NCBI GenBank assembly: GCA_038030265.1
Contig: CM075939.1
Span: 34,267,253 to 34,331,252 of the forward strand
DNA length: 64,000 nucleotides
Direction of reading: 5' to 3'
DNA from: Corythucha ciliata
Taxonomy: Eukaryota; Arthropoda; Insecta; Hemiptera; Tingidae
Shown here: piece by piece, positions 12,396-24,560 of the stretch
Layout of the letters: every line of letters starts with the position of its first letter
How positions within the stretch are numbered: position 1 is the stretch's first letter
Notes under the pieces: generated by a model
What the model was told of the DNA's origin: nothing
The model's input: the letters and a program-made list of their open reading frames with translations, nothing else
Database searches by the model: none
Program-made: the position numbers and the translations under genes

Positions 12396-13027
12396 GCAAC
12401 TAAAGATTTTAACATACCTGGCGGGATAACGTTTTTAACGAACTGACAACAGCTCAAACTTATTCAGAGTGGAAGAGCACCCACTTACGTAAAACGGCGT
12501 CCACTTTGCACTTCAATAATTACTTATAAAATTATAGTAACTGGCCGCGACCGCGTTGACTTTGCTCATCATCACTCAATAACTGAAAAAGAGCCGGCTA
12601 TAACCGTACAAAGCAAATCCCTTTTTCATGCCGGGTGGGTGGCGCGGCAGCCGGCCGAAAAAGCCTATTCATCATTGAAAAGCTCTCCCACCACTTCGGG
12701 GCACCGTCCCGAATCATTGAAAAAACGTCAGCGAGAGCCAATCAAATTCCTCTTTTCATGAGCAGTTCGCGCGTTTTCTTCTCTTTAACGGGGCACTTTT
12801 TAAAATAAGGAGAAAGTGCCCCGGACGGGTGAAATTTCCCTTCGACTGTTCATTTCATTCGCGAAAATCGACCTTGAAGATCCTCGAGGGGGTTTTAAAC
12901 TCATTTAAAAAGAGCTCGGTACCAAATTATAATTCTGATGACAAAAAATTAGTATAAAATGATGAAATATTTTAAATAGTTGGCGACAGGATTTTTGGCG
13001 GGGCACTGCCCAAAGTGCCCCTTATAT
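12396..13027 (-). other. 5' non-coding part of the hAT element
   Basis: About 630 bp between the transposase start and the right terminal repeat. It should carry the transposase promoter and the subterminal binding sites. A clear TATA box was not assigned. The motif 'gggcac(t)' and its complement recur (near 12702, 12788, 12816, 13003 and 13015), which would suit clustered transposase sites. Confidence 0.5.
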
Positions 13028-13216
13028 ACGAGCCGCCACTGAATACCAGCCGAGGTCGTATGGCCAAATCTCGTCCCGCTAAATAAATTTCTTCGAGAGT
13101 TATCGTGCTAACAAGACCACACACTTACTTCCACTCCGGGGGCACCACCCCCTCCACCTTGACTTTTTCAAAAAATTAAAATGGGAATCAAATACTAGTC
13201 TAACTTTACTAACCAT

Positions 13217-13410
13217 ACATACCGAATATGATGCTTCTGGAATCAACTGGTGATTTGTAGTGATTTTTTGACTTTTTCAAGCCCTATCCCCCCCTCCACT
13301 ACGACCGATTGGGCCAAAATGCAATACCGACCGGGGTCCTATGACTACTGATTTTTGTGCCAAAGCACGTTCCGCTAAATTATTTTCTTCGAGAGCAATG
13401 AAATAAATTG
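13217..13410 (+). repeat. Second local duplicate: empty site of the hAT
   Basis: This is the uninterrupted paralogue of 9477-9598 plus 13042-13120. Around the insertion point it reads 'gcaataccgaccgggg', without the 3.4-kb transposon and without a doubled 'aatacca'. It serves as an internal pre-insertion reference. Confidence 0.85.
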
Positions 13411-13537
13411 ACTAAAAATGCGTGGAGCGGGAAAGCCTTCAATACAACTGAACCAAATGCCGTTCCAAATGCTCCCCCAATGCCGTGCACTATGAGTTCT
13501 TTAGTCCTGTCATTTCGATGTCGTTTTTAGTTATTAC

Positions 13538-15673
13538 ACCAAATACCAATACCAAATACCTATACCAATTACCATACCAAATACCAATACCAAATACCAA
13601 TACCAAATACCAATACCAAATACCAATACCAAATACCAATACCAAATACCAATACCAAATACCAATACCAAATACCAATACCAAATACCAATACCAAATA
13701 CCAATACCAAATACCAATACCAAATACCAATACCAAATACCAATACCAAATACCAATACCAAATACCAATACCAAATACCAATACCAAATACCAATACCA
13801 AATACCAATACCAAATACCAATACCAAATACCAATACCAAATACCAATACCAAATACCAATACCAAATACCAATACCAAATACCAATACCAAATACCAAT
13901 ACCAAATACCAATACCAATTACCAATACCAAATACCAATACCAAATACCAATACCAAATACCAATACCAAATACCAATACCAAATACCAATACCAAATAC
14001 CAATACCAAATACCAAATACCAATACCAAATACCAATACCAAATACCAATACCAAATACCAATACCAAATACCAATACCAAATACCAATACCAAATACCA
14101 ATACCAAATACCAATACCAAATACCAATACCAAATACCAATACCAAATACCAATACCAAATACCAATACCAAATACCAATACCAAATACCAATACCAAAT
14201 ACCAATACCAAATACCAATACCAAATACCAATACCAAATACCTATACCAAATACCAATACCAAATACCAATACCAAATACCAATACCAAATACCAATACC
14301 AAATACCAATACCAAATACCAATACCAAATACCAATACCAAATACCAATACCAAATACCAATACCAAATACCAATACCAAATACCAATACCAAATACCAA
14401 TACCAAATACCAATACCAAATACCAATACCAAATACCAATACCAAATACCAATACCAAATACCAATACCAAATACCAATACCAAATACCAATACCAAATA
14501 CCAATACCAAATACCAATACCAAATACCAATACCAAATACCAATACCAAATACCAATACCAAATACCAATACCAAATACCAATACCAAATACCAATACCA
14601 AATACCAATACCAAATACCAATACCAAATACCAATACCAAATACCAATACCAAATACCAATACCAAATACCAATACCAAATACCAATACCAAATACCAAT
14701 ACCAAATACCAATACCAAATACCAATACCAAATACCAATACCAAATACCAAATACCAATACCAAATACCAATACCAAATACCAAATACCAATACCAAATA
14801 CCAATACCAAATACCAATACCAAATACCAATACCAAATACCAATACCAAATACCAATACCAATACCAATACCACATACCAATACCAAATACCAATACCAA
14901 ATACCAATACCAAATACCAATACCAAATACCAATACCAAATACCAATACCAAATACCAATACCAAATACCAATACCAAATACCAATACCAAATACCAATA
15001 CCAAATACCAATACCAAATACCAATACCAAATACCAATACCAAATACCAATACCACATACCAATACCAAATACCAATACCAAATACCAATACCAAATACC
15101 AATACCAAATACCAATACCAAATACCAATACCAAATACCAATACCAAATACCAATACCAAATACCAATACCAAATACCAATACCAAATACCAATACCAAA
15201 TACCAATACCAAATACCAATACCAAATACCAATACCAAATACCAATACCAAATACCAATACCAAATACCAATACCAAATACCAATACCAAATACCAATAC
15301 CAAATACCAATACCAAATACCAATACCAAATACCAATACCAAATACCAATACCAAATACCAATACCAAATACCAATACCAAATACCAATACCAAATACCA
15401 ATACCAAATACCAATACCAAATACCAATACCAAATACCAATACCAAATACCAATACCAAATACCAATACCAAATACCAATACCAAATACCAATACCAAAT
15501 ACCAATACCAAATACCAATACCAAATACCAATACCAAATACCAATACCAAATACCAATACCAAATACCAATACCAAATACCAATACCAAATACCAATACC
15601 AAATACCAATACCAAATACCAATACCAAATACCAATACCAAATACCAAATACCAAATACCAATACCAAATACC
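13538..15673. repeat. 13-bp minisatellite, about 160 units
   Basis: The unit is accaataccaaat (13 bp), repeated almost without change for 2.1 kb. Variants include 'acctat' near 13560 and 14240, 'accaatt' near 13915, 'accacat' near 14873 and 15053, and a few extra 7-base half units (near 14010, 14750, 14782 and 15647). No trinucleotide of the circular unit, on either strand, is a stop codon. Because 13 is not a multiple of 3, every frame reads through it. The resulting 736-aa plus-strand and 699-aa minus-strand open frames are artefacts. Strand composition is strongly skewed: the plus strand has no G in the consensus. Confidence 0.97.
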
Positions 15674-15850
15674 GAAGCTATGCTATAAATTTTAGTCGTG
15701 AATTAGCGATTTTTTCTCCTTTTTTTCCATGTTAGCCTTTTTTCTCAATTACGATCGCGAATTAGAGTTTTCGCTGTGATTTTTTTGCTTTTTGCCAATT
15801 TAGCCATGAATATTAGCGTCATGCGTTTTACCGCGTACTTGTCATAACAC
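15674..15850. repeat. Degenerate 'gtgaattagcgattttttctc' array remnant
   Basis: Directly beyond the minisatellite are four variants of the 'gaattag(c)g..ttttttctc' motif seen at 7.9-8.9 kb. This suggests that the minisatellite expanded inside an older array of that class. Confidence 0.5.
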
Positions 15851-18800
15851 TGTGGCACATTTTACATTTTAGGGCCTATAGAAACTTTGGGATCAAGTCA
15901 AGTCAAGTGATACCAATTGGACTTTTCGACTTACTCGCTTGAAATAGTCAGCTTATGCAAAATTATCACAGTTATTAACGAGGTTCTAATTATTATTTGG
16001 TCAAACCGACGATGACAGTGTTGCGTCAACGGTAAAGAAGAAGCCTTCTTAAAAACGATGATGATTGTAGGCACTGCAAACACAATGCTCGGAGTTGATA
16101 TGGGCAGGGGGGTTGATGAGGGAGAGTTTATTATTTTCATTTGTGTCTGTACGATGGTGACTCCCACAAAAATGGGGTTAATCCACGTGTGAAATCCATT
16201 TTTAGATTGCACATTGATGATACTGCTTAATGTTCGAGGAAAGAGAAGAGGTGTGACATGAAACCCACTGGGTGGATTGCAGGGGGGTGTCAAAAACCCC
16301 TGAAATAACAGATTGTCGTCAAAATACACGCTCAACGCTTTTGTTTCAAAACTGGCAGGCAGGCCTAGGGGGTACGCAGCTATTTTCACTCACACAATTT
16401 AAGTGCAAACATGAGCCCCACTTGCGATTCTAGGGGATCTGTCCCTTCAAGTTCTCACTTTAATCTACTTGCTGTAAAATTTAAAGGCACATTTTGTGGC
16501 TAAAGAAAACTGGGCAAAATATAACATGAGCCGTCGTTAATATTAAACATATAGGTGACTTTTTCGCATTGTTGGTCGTAATACATCCAAGAGAAAACTT
16601 AGGAAATCAATTCTAGAAGTCAGACACGAACGGCTCTCCGGTTTTATTTTATCTATTGTTTTAAAAAATAAAAAATCTCGGGCTATCTTGAACAAAAGCG
16701 TGCTCTATTTATAAATGCGTGGAATATATCGAAAGAAGGAAAATTTATGGGAAACGTGTGGAGGACTGTTAGCACGACGCCACGAACTAACTAGGTGTGC
16801 ATCTTGATAGTTCAAGCCCTTGGTGATGTGGACGCGAGGGATAGGGAAAGGATGAAAAGGTCGAGGGAATAGCAAAATAGACGACGAAGAGAGAGCGAAA
16901 AAAAACAAAAAAAAAAAAACAAACAAACGCGCGGGTGGTCGGCTATACTACCGGACCCACACAGTTTGTATGGCTCCCCTCCCCCTCTTCACACAGATAT
17001 AATTTGGTTGTCTTTTCCACATTTTTAAACGTTTGCGTTCCTTTAATAATAAAGTTGTCCATTTCCCTGTTAGGCCTGCATACCAATGGTGACAAGTGAA
17101 CAGTGGTAATCTCATTCCCTGCATGCCACTTAGGACAAGTTTGCTACAGTCACCAAAACTTCTGGATTTTTTAGGGTTTACCTCCAAATGTAACAAAAAG
17201 AACGCTCTCATCACCTGGACTGTTGTCCAACAGTGCAAGAATAAGAACTATGTCTGACAAGTCTCATCACTAACATTATACTTCTGATCAAAAATTTATT
17301 TGTCCAAGAAACCGGCGATGCTACTGTTCTTCGACGTCTCCTGTTACTAGGTGTTGCCTTTCCTATTCCGAAAGCACACTGACTCGGTGTCTCGGCGCTG
17401 CTCGCACGCTCTGCACGATGCAACTCGCTAAACAGTCGTTGATGTCGACTCGACACACAAAACTAAATAGGATTAGACACCCTGTTCGGGCAAATTTCTT
17501 CACCCCTTATAGCGATGAGTTGGCCAACGTCTACCCTCCCTTAAAAGGATGTTCCCAAGGCCCTTAAAAGGCACCCCGTATCGTTGCGGACTCGTCGAAT
17601 CCTTGAAGTATGCATCAAAAGGAATTTTTTAAACCTCGCCGGCAGGAATTTTTTAAGCCATTTGAAGTTGGGCTGAATTTTGCCGCTATTCTGCCTTTTT
17701 TTAAGCTTTGTTAAATACCTAAGAAAATAAGAATAATTTTATGTTGATCTTGCACCTTGTCCTAATTGATGTTGCGATGTCCTCACCTTGTCGTAAACTA
17801 ATTCTATAAATAGGGGAAAACAAATGTCACAGGTAGCTGCTCGAAGATACGGAAGCTATTTCAAGAAATTTTTTTCAGCTTATTCCACTTTTATTTGTCT
17901 TTCCTCATAGATTAGCATAGGAAAAGTGAATTAAGCTGAAAAAAAAATTTGGGAATGGCTCTTGATCTTCTTGTAGGCACTCAAAATGGGCCTAATTGCC
18001 TCATTTTTTGGTATAACAATGATTTTTATCAAAAAATTGCAAAGGACAGAAGTAAAATAAGCATGAAGTTTTAAACTAAGTTACTTCATACAGTTTTAGA
18101 GGAACTTGCCAGGTGCTGGGAGCACCATGGCTAATGTAGTCTAGCTTTGAACAGTTGTCAAAAACTGACATTTTTTAAAATATCCTGATATTTTCCCAGT
18201 TTACTCAAAGAATCTTTCGCTATCATTAGACAAAATGTCTTTACTCACACAAAAAAAAGAGTGCTCTTTTCAGTGGTGTCGTTGGATTTAACCTAGGACG
18301 CTTACTTCCCATGTTACAGATGTTTTTGTTGCGAAAACCCGTGATGTGCTAAAAAACAACGAATTGATTATCTGAACTAGGAATGGAAATCTGACCTTAG
18401 GTCATAGGAAATTTTTTGTTGCATTTTGGGTGTACAATCATCCCTCTCATTTTGTTCAACCAAGTACCAATCACCGTGTATTTGAGTGCTACGGGTCTTG
18501 ATAAATTACCCTACCAATAAAATCTCGCTTTTTGGCGAGATTAGGTATTTTGTTGATTGCCTGTATTTCCTGAACTAACAGACCCAGGATGCTCGGGCAT
18601 GGCTTAAATTGTAGCAAATTTAGTTGGCTTTAACAATGTATACTGTGGTCATGCTCGAAAAACTCTTTCTTCTGGTATTTTTGTTTAAAACCCCAGAAAA
18701 AGTGATGAAATTTCTTAGTTTTTCGAGTGCCATGAGTTAAGCACAAGGTTTTGAGGGTTGCAAACTTGAGTAATAACTGCTCTATTGGTCCTAACAACAC

Positions 18801-18956
18801 ACAACAAAAAAATCAATTACATGCATGTTTGCGATTTACCCCGATTTTTGTGTCTATATTGACTGGTCTAAAGGAAAAAACGTTCCTGTAATTATAATTA
18901 TTTCTCACTCCCGATTTGACATCACATTTCTCGGCCTGGACTCGATTGGGTCGGAC
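15851..18956. other. Non-coding stretch, no gene supported
   Basis: Several 60-150-aa open frames exist on the minus strand (15931-16389, 16705-16926, 16948-17456). They overlap in different frames, have no recognisable domain and no supporting splice structure. An A-rich tract lies at 16899-16925. I see no RNA gene and no terminal repeats here. Confidence 0.4.
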
Positions 18957-21425
18957 TATAAATAGTATATTACGATACGAGAGCGGAAAATTGCTCATTC
19001 CGAACGAGTACGATTAGTTGCAGACACAAGACGAAGTCGAGTGGCAGCATAATCGTCCGAACTTCGGAATGAGCTGTTTCCGCTCGTGTATCGTATGGCA
19101 TTTTCTCTACACAAACCAATGGCCGAAGATAAAACTTTAAAAAAATTAAGAAAAAACCCAAAAACTTCTCTGACGATGCCTTCAGCACAACAAGGCGAAA
19201 GCTCAGGAAAGGAAGAAGTAGAAAAAGAAAAAATCCAAACCCCTAAAAATAAAATATTAATCAAGTTTTATGGCCTAAAAACTAATAACATTAACAGTCA
19301 TTTTAAAAAAATATATCAGCTGATCCCTGCCAACAATGGGAAACTTGCATGAATGCCCGATTTGTAATAGACCCGTTTAGTAATAGACCCTATTCCGCAC
19401 AGTGCGAGAAACAATTCTATTGTCGCACCGCGTGCTAGAAAGTATTTAATTCCCGCACGGCGTGCGAGAAAAATCCACCAATTTCACAAATTTGACGGCT
19501 ACCTCTTCAGTTCGAAGCGGGGAAACACGATATGAGTGGTTATTTACCCACTCAGTAGATTATATTTCTCCACTTCTTGTGTTCTCAGGTATGAAATACT
19601 TTGACCTGGACTTCTTTGCGTTTTTTCGTGAGGAATGTAAGGTCGAAGGATTATTTTAAAGTGCCTAATTTTTATATTTTCGTATATTTGCTATACATAT
19701 AGTCCAGTTAAACGGTAGTTCTACGTGGACAAAAATCGCGTCTTCGATTTTTTCAGTTTATTCTATGTTTTTTGGGGTGAGGAACACGAATCTAAAGAGA
19801 TCCAACAAAATTTCCTAGTGAGTTTTAAGAAAATCGTGAAAAACTGATAATTTTGGGCACTTTTTTTAGTTTTTCGCTTGCAACTCCTCAATGACGCATT
19901 CTACGGAAAATGTTACCCTCTCATTTTTTGAAAAACATTGAATTCTGCGTCGAATCGTTCTTTTTTTTGTCACAATTGACCCAGCCGTTTCACCGGTATT
20001 GATTTTTTTTTAAAGGTCATTTTTAGCCACTTTTGGTAAAAGTAATAAAAATTACTAAGCTGTTCCAATCGGAAAAAGTCATGAAATCAAAGTGGTTCAG
20101 AATTGAATTTTACATAAGTGAAAAACTTTGAAACCTACAGGAAAAATCAGTGGTATCAGTTATGCGACAAAAAACGCGAAAAAAAGGCGGCCCAAAAATC
20201 ACGTTTTCTGCACATTTTCGCCAGTGGCTTGGGAAGCTGATTGAATTTTATAACAGACCTATTATGTGAAATTTAATTTGAAGATTAACATAAGGCAGGG
20301 CCATAACGTCAAACAATTTGAAATTTGTGGCAAAAAAACGTTTTTTGTCACATTTCGGCGTATAACTCAAAAACTATCAATCCGATTAAACTTTAAAGAA
20401 ACTCATCTGAAAGCTCGTTAAATTTCCTATAAGGACTCATGTATGGCGTTTTTATAAAGACCAGATAAGTGGCAATAAAATGCAGTGGGAAATTCGCAAA
20501 ATGAGTAATTTCCGAATAATTCCTTTCTTCAGCCGAACGTTTTTGCCTATAACTATCGAAGGAAGGCTTCGATGGAAATTGCAATATTTTTCAGTAAAAG
20601 CTGGTGAAATTTACAGTCAGAAACCATGTTTGCCAAATTTTTCAATGCCCGGATAATATTCTTTACAAGGCGATGAAAATAGGTTTGGTTTAAAAAAAAG
20701 TGGCTATGCTCACCAACTTTGTCCACAAATGTTAAAACTCAACATGTCACCAGTATTATAGGTAGCGTAAGAGATTACATTACTCAACTGAGAGTTGAAC
20801 TATTGTTTTTTTTGTGCACATTTTGCCAAAAGCGGCTAAAAATGACCATAAACAAAATGAATACCGGTGAAACGGCTGGGTGAATTGTGACAAGAAAAAC
20901 ATGATTCGACGCAGAACTTGATGCTCTTCAAAAAAGAACTGGGTACAATTTTCCGTAGAATGCGTCATTGAGGAGTTGCAAGCGAAAAACTAAAAAAAGT
21001 GCTCAAAATTATCAGTTTTTCACGATTTTCTTAAAACGCACAAGGAAATTTTGTTGGATCTCTTCAGATTCGTGTTCCTTACCCCTAAAAACATAAAATA
21101 AAGTGAAAAAATCAAACTAGCGATTTTTGTCCACGTATGGTTTTTTGTTTTTTTTTATACGATTTGACTGGACTAATAATACTATTTTTGAAATCTAAGG
21201 ACTGTACAGCATTATTTTTCAGGCCGTATGTGCAGCTCTGGGGGCAATGACTCGACTCCGTTTTTCCATGAATTGTTCGTCGTGGCTTCATCTCTGAAAT
21301 GGTGCTTTTTGGAAGAGCGTATGTGTAAAGAAAATAGCGTACGATTCTCGAGCGGAATCTGCTCATTCCGAAGCTCGTACGGAATGAGTAATTTACCGCA
21401 CTTGTATCGTAATATACTATTCCGT
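18957..21425. mobile_element. Foldback element with long inverted arms
   Basis: The left edge 'aatagtatattacgatac' (from 18965) reappears inverted at 21400-21425. Next to it both arms contain 'gctcattccg' hairpins. A second inverted block pairs 19690-20060 with 20780-21180; for example 'ggatctctttagattcgtgt' style sequence occurs in both, along with 'gcaactcctcaatgacgcat' on one side and its complement on the other. The left arm carries an extra 0.6 kb (19099-19690) missing from the right. No target duplication was resolved. The arms are diverged by roughly a tenth, so this is not a recent insertion. Confidence 0.75.
19186..19345 (+). pseudogene. Gag/ORF1-like coding relic
   Basis: The open frame here includes the nonapeptide YGLKTNNIN (codons 19269-19295). 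The same nonapeptide occurs at 35998-36024, and within it the nucleotide differences between the two loci (cta/tta, aac/aat twice) are all synonymous, the signature of past protein-level constraint. A preceding lysine-rich PKNK is shared too. A short 'CPIC' reading follows at about 19353. The pattern resembles nucleic-acid-binding ORF1/Gag proteins of non-LTR retrotransposons, but this is inference; the family is not identified. Confidence 0.45.
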
Positions 21426-21539
21426 GTTCAAATGTCAAGACGAAAGGCTCCGAACACTATGTTTTTATTTGTAGGTATAAACAAGAGCGACTCGAGACAC
21501 TTTAAAACGATGGCTCGACAAGCTGGAGTGGTATAAGTT

Positions 21540-22058
21540 AGGGCCAAGAAGGACAAAAGTAGGAGAGGGGGTTGAAGGACCATAAGTCTTCTCCAAAAAT
21601 ACAAATCAAGACGAAACTTTACACTAAAGTGGGTAAAAGAACTATTTCAAACACTCCTGTTCTTCAGTCAAGTCCGCGTCAATTGAGAAATGTGCTAATT
21701 CACGGATAAAATATATAAAAGCCCTACTTCAGAGCTGAAATGGGAAAAAGTGCTGAGAATTCACAACTAAAGTGGAGAAAAAGCACAAGCAATGAGAAAG
21801 AGCAGCGCAGCTAAAATTCAGAAGTTGCCAATTCGTGGACAAAAATTAAAGAAAAGAGCTAATTAATTCCTAAAAAAAAGAAAAAAAAAAAATACAATCC
21901 CCGGACGAAATTGATAAAAGGTGCTGATTCGAAGCTAAAATAGAGAAAAGTCATAGTTTAATATTGGAGATATTTCTTGCGTAAAAATACCCTATGATGG
22001 CGAAGTATCAAATTAATAGCCGTGAACTCTTGTTTTCTGGGACTGAGAAGCCTCGAAA
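21540..22058. repeat. Degenerate 'ctaattcacgg..gagaaaaa' array
   Basis: Irregular variants of 'gctaattc(a/g)cgg.taaaat.gagaaaaagtg' occur about every 40-60 bases, in the orientation opposite to the 7.9-kb array. There is no gene in this stretch. Confidence 0.6.
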
Positions 22059-22071
22059 TCGTCACGACTTA

Positions 22072-22361
22072 ATAATAATTAGTGAGCGCCGGGTTTCGAA
22101 CCCGGCAGGCGCCAAAGCCTCCTTTGGGCTCATACGCCGTACCCTGATCCAACTGTGCACTTCACACCCGTACTACGCGGGCGTTTCGGTTGGTGCGCGG
22201 TTTGTTGAACGCACAGCGCCGGGAACGCCCACACGAAGCCGAGTGTGCCGTGTCACAGTTCGCCGCTGCCTTGTAGTGAAATGGGCAATAGCTAGATTCG
22301 AACCCAGGCCCGCTGGGTTGCGAAGCGAGTATTGTATCCATTACACCACCGAGGCGCGCTC
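22072..22361 (-). mobile_element. tRNA-Arg-derived SINE, copy 1
   Basis: A 290-bp insertion is flanked by the perfect 13-bp duplication 'tcgtcacgactta' (22059-22071 and 22362-22374). Read on the minus strand it starts with a tRNA-like head: box A GGTGTAATGGATA, an anticodon-loop-like CTTCGCA (anticodon TCG, arginine type) and box B GGTTCGAATC. The body ends in an ATT-rich tail (aattattatt). Near its 3' end it holds a second tRNA T-arm-like hairpin, CCGGG TTCGAAA CCCGG. The head is not a working tRNA gene because the acceptor stem does not close. Open frames on both strands across it are meaningless. Confidence 0.88.
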
Positions 22362-22374
22362 TCGTCACGACTTA

Positions 22375-24359
22375 CAGAGTATCTCCAAAAAGTTGTTCGT
22401 AATTAAATTATCAATTCTTATAGGTTCACGAAACCAACCTCAGTGATTATGATATATCCCTTTCTGTCACAGTGGTTCCACCCTGTGGTTCCAGTCGTTA
22501 TTCCCTCAACGCTCAACCGCTTTAGTCGAACTTTAAACCCAATGAACGGTGGTCCCTCCAAGGACCACTCCAAAAAACTCGAATTTATTTTCATTATCAT
22601 CGTCGTTGAGCGGAATAATCGACGTCTTGGACTTGAATCCTAGCGGCTTCAATGCCGCTTCAGGGAAATGTCGTCAAATATTCGCTAAACTGTTTAGTGA
22701 GGGAGAAAATGACGTAGGTGGTACCTCTCAGGGACCACATTAGACTACGCAAAGTGAACTTGAACACCTAGAAAAGTGATTTTTTGGAGAAATTATTGAT
22801 TTACTTCCGACTGAAACGAATTGAGGTCTTCGTTAAGTAATTAATTGATTTTTTTTATCATTAACTTTCAGTTTACTTTACAATTTACTTTACAGTTGTG
22901 CTGGTATTTTATTGCTATTTTTGTACTTTGAAAGTACTAAGTAACATGTATGGAGATAGCCGCCCATTAGAAGTCCATCCTTCATTATAGTACGTTCATT
23001 AAAATATTTATTCAAACGTACGTTACTTAATATATGTAATTATATATATATATATTGGAGAGGGAGGAGGAAATGCCAGTTACGCACGGAGTGTGGGACT
23101 CCCCGTGTCCGGGCCTACCCACTAAAACCTCCTCCCCAGGGCGTCGACTGCAAGGTCATTGGCCCGTATATATTATAATTATAAATAATAATTATTATAA
23201 ATATATTATAATAATATATTTATTTACGTTGTACGTTAATTAATATATTTTTTAAATTGATTAAGTACCTAATTAGAAGTTTATCACTCACGTAGTTGCA
23301 CGATATCACAGATTTCATGTTTTTTTGACGACTGAAATCAATGCTTGCAATTCACTAGCAGCACTACTTAGTAGTTCGTACTACTAAGTACGAACTACAC
23401 TTAGTAGTAGTCTTTAAACGTTTGTGATTAACGCTTAAACTCGAAATTGGAATTTTACGCTTATCATGACGTCACATAACCGTTAACGTTAACCGTCAGA
23501 CGGTTATGCAATGAAAAAAGACAATGTATTAGTTGTAAAGGTAAAATTATCCCGACAAATTTGAGCCTTTGACTTTGGACCTTTTGACTTTTTGATTATT
23601 CGGGGAGTTTTATTTTTCATAATTTGTCATTAAAACGCCATTGTTTCGTAGAATACATCCTAAAGAATCATTATTGCTAATAAATTTATGGCTAGAAATA
23701 TAGGCATTCGGTTAATTGTGAAAACATGTGCCACAAAGACGAAATCATGGCCGTCATTTTCCACCACTCGTCGTTTCGTAGCGTTTTTTCTGTTTGGTAA
23801 TCAAATCATGCTTACAGTTTAATTGTTTAAAGTAATTTAGCGTATAAAATTACTGTTTTTTTCTGTTGTTTGGCTGAGAGGTACCCCATATCGTTCACTC
23901 AGTGCACCTGTGGTCCCTGAGGAGACCACTTTTCATTAGACATTTTCGTCGTTATTGTTTAACCATTTTTTAAAATAAGTTAGTACGAATATGGCTTCCA
24001 GTACAACTCAAAAAACTTTGCGAAAAGCGATTTTCTCCATCGTTTGAAAAAAATAGGGCGTGCGTTTAGGGAATAAGAGGGGTGGTATAGACGGGACCAC
24101 TGTTCCCCGTGGCAGTGGAGAGAAAAGTGAGCCCGAGCCTTAAAGGGATATGCTGTATAGGTCAAAATGAAACTTACACGTCTAAAAAAGGAATACACTT
24201 CTCGGTTCGGCAAACTAGGTTGTTAAAAATCAAATTACTACTTTCCACAGTCTCCTAAATGTTTCAGCCTGCCAGAAACTTCTAAGCTCCCATCATCGGT
24301 CAATTTTACCCGAGGAGCTGTTATTTTTAATCACCGCTTTTCTAATTTTTTTTTTTTTT
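22375..24359. other. AT-rich non-coding stretch
   Basis: This holds an (AT)n run at 23041-23054, an almost pure A/T segment at 23167-23225, and a compact palindromic cluster of 'tagtagttcgtactacta' around 23370-23410. The motif 'gggaccac' or 'ggtccct' recurs (22550-22570, 22730, 23911 and 24093). No exon or RNA gene was supported. Confidence 0.4.
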
Positions 24360-24560
24360 TCACGGAGCAGCCAAATATTTTTAGGAATTTCAACGCGAAA
24401 CAGCAAAAGTCACTATAGATATCTCGGTTTTATTCGCGAATCAGCCGGACCAATAACCCGGGTATTTGGAATTTTAGTCACGAAATGGACAAACTCACGG
24501 TTCTTCAAGCCAAACTTGCTAATTCATTTGGAATTTCTCCTGTCACCCACTCGCAAAAAA
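24360..24560. repeat. Short degenerate 'cgaatcagcc' array
   Basis: A few variants of 'cgcgaa(a/t)cagcc.aa' and 'ggaattt' resemble the array near 300-850. It is too short and diverged for a clear unit. Confidence 0.35.

Larger units (their letters stand above)
9599..13041 (-). mobile_element. Complete autonomous hAT transposon
   Basis: A 3,443-bp element starts with CAGTGGCGGCTCGT (9599-9612) and ends with its exact reverse complement (13028-13041). It is flanked by the perfect 8-bp duplication 'aataccag' (9591-9598 and 13042-13049). CAG-type termini plus an 8-bp duplication are the hallmark of the hAT superfamily. It encodes one long transposase on the minus strand (10290-12395). Subterminal 'ggcggggcac' motifs occur near both ends (about 9626 and 12996), possible transposase binding sites. 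The intact reading frame, exact terminal repeats and exact duplication indicate a recent insertion. Confidence 0.95.

Noticed and set aside
13485..15695. Open reading frames of 736 aa (plus) and 699, 578 and 468 aa (minus)
   Set aside because: They come from a 13-bp repeat that contains no stop trinucleotide on either strand; frames on both strands are equally open and no gene context exists.
16948..17456. Overlapping minus-strand frames of 96 and 81 aa
   Set aside because: Different frames, no domain, no phase-compatible splice sites, ordinary composition.
22285..22361. Functional tRNA-Arg gene
   Set aside because: Boxes A and B and the loop are present, but the acceptor and anticodon stems do not close and the sequence is the head of a SINE with a target duplication.
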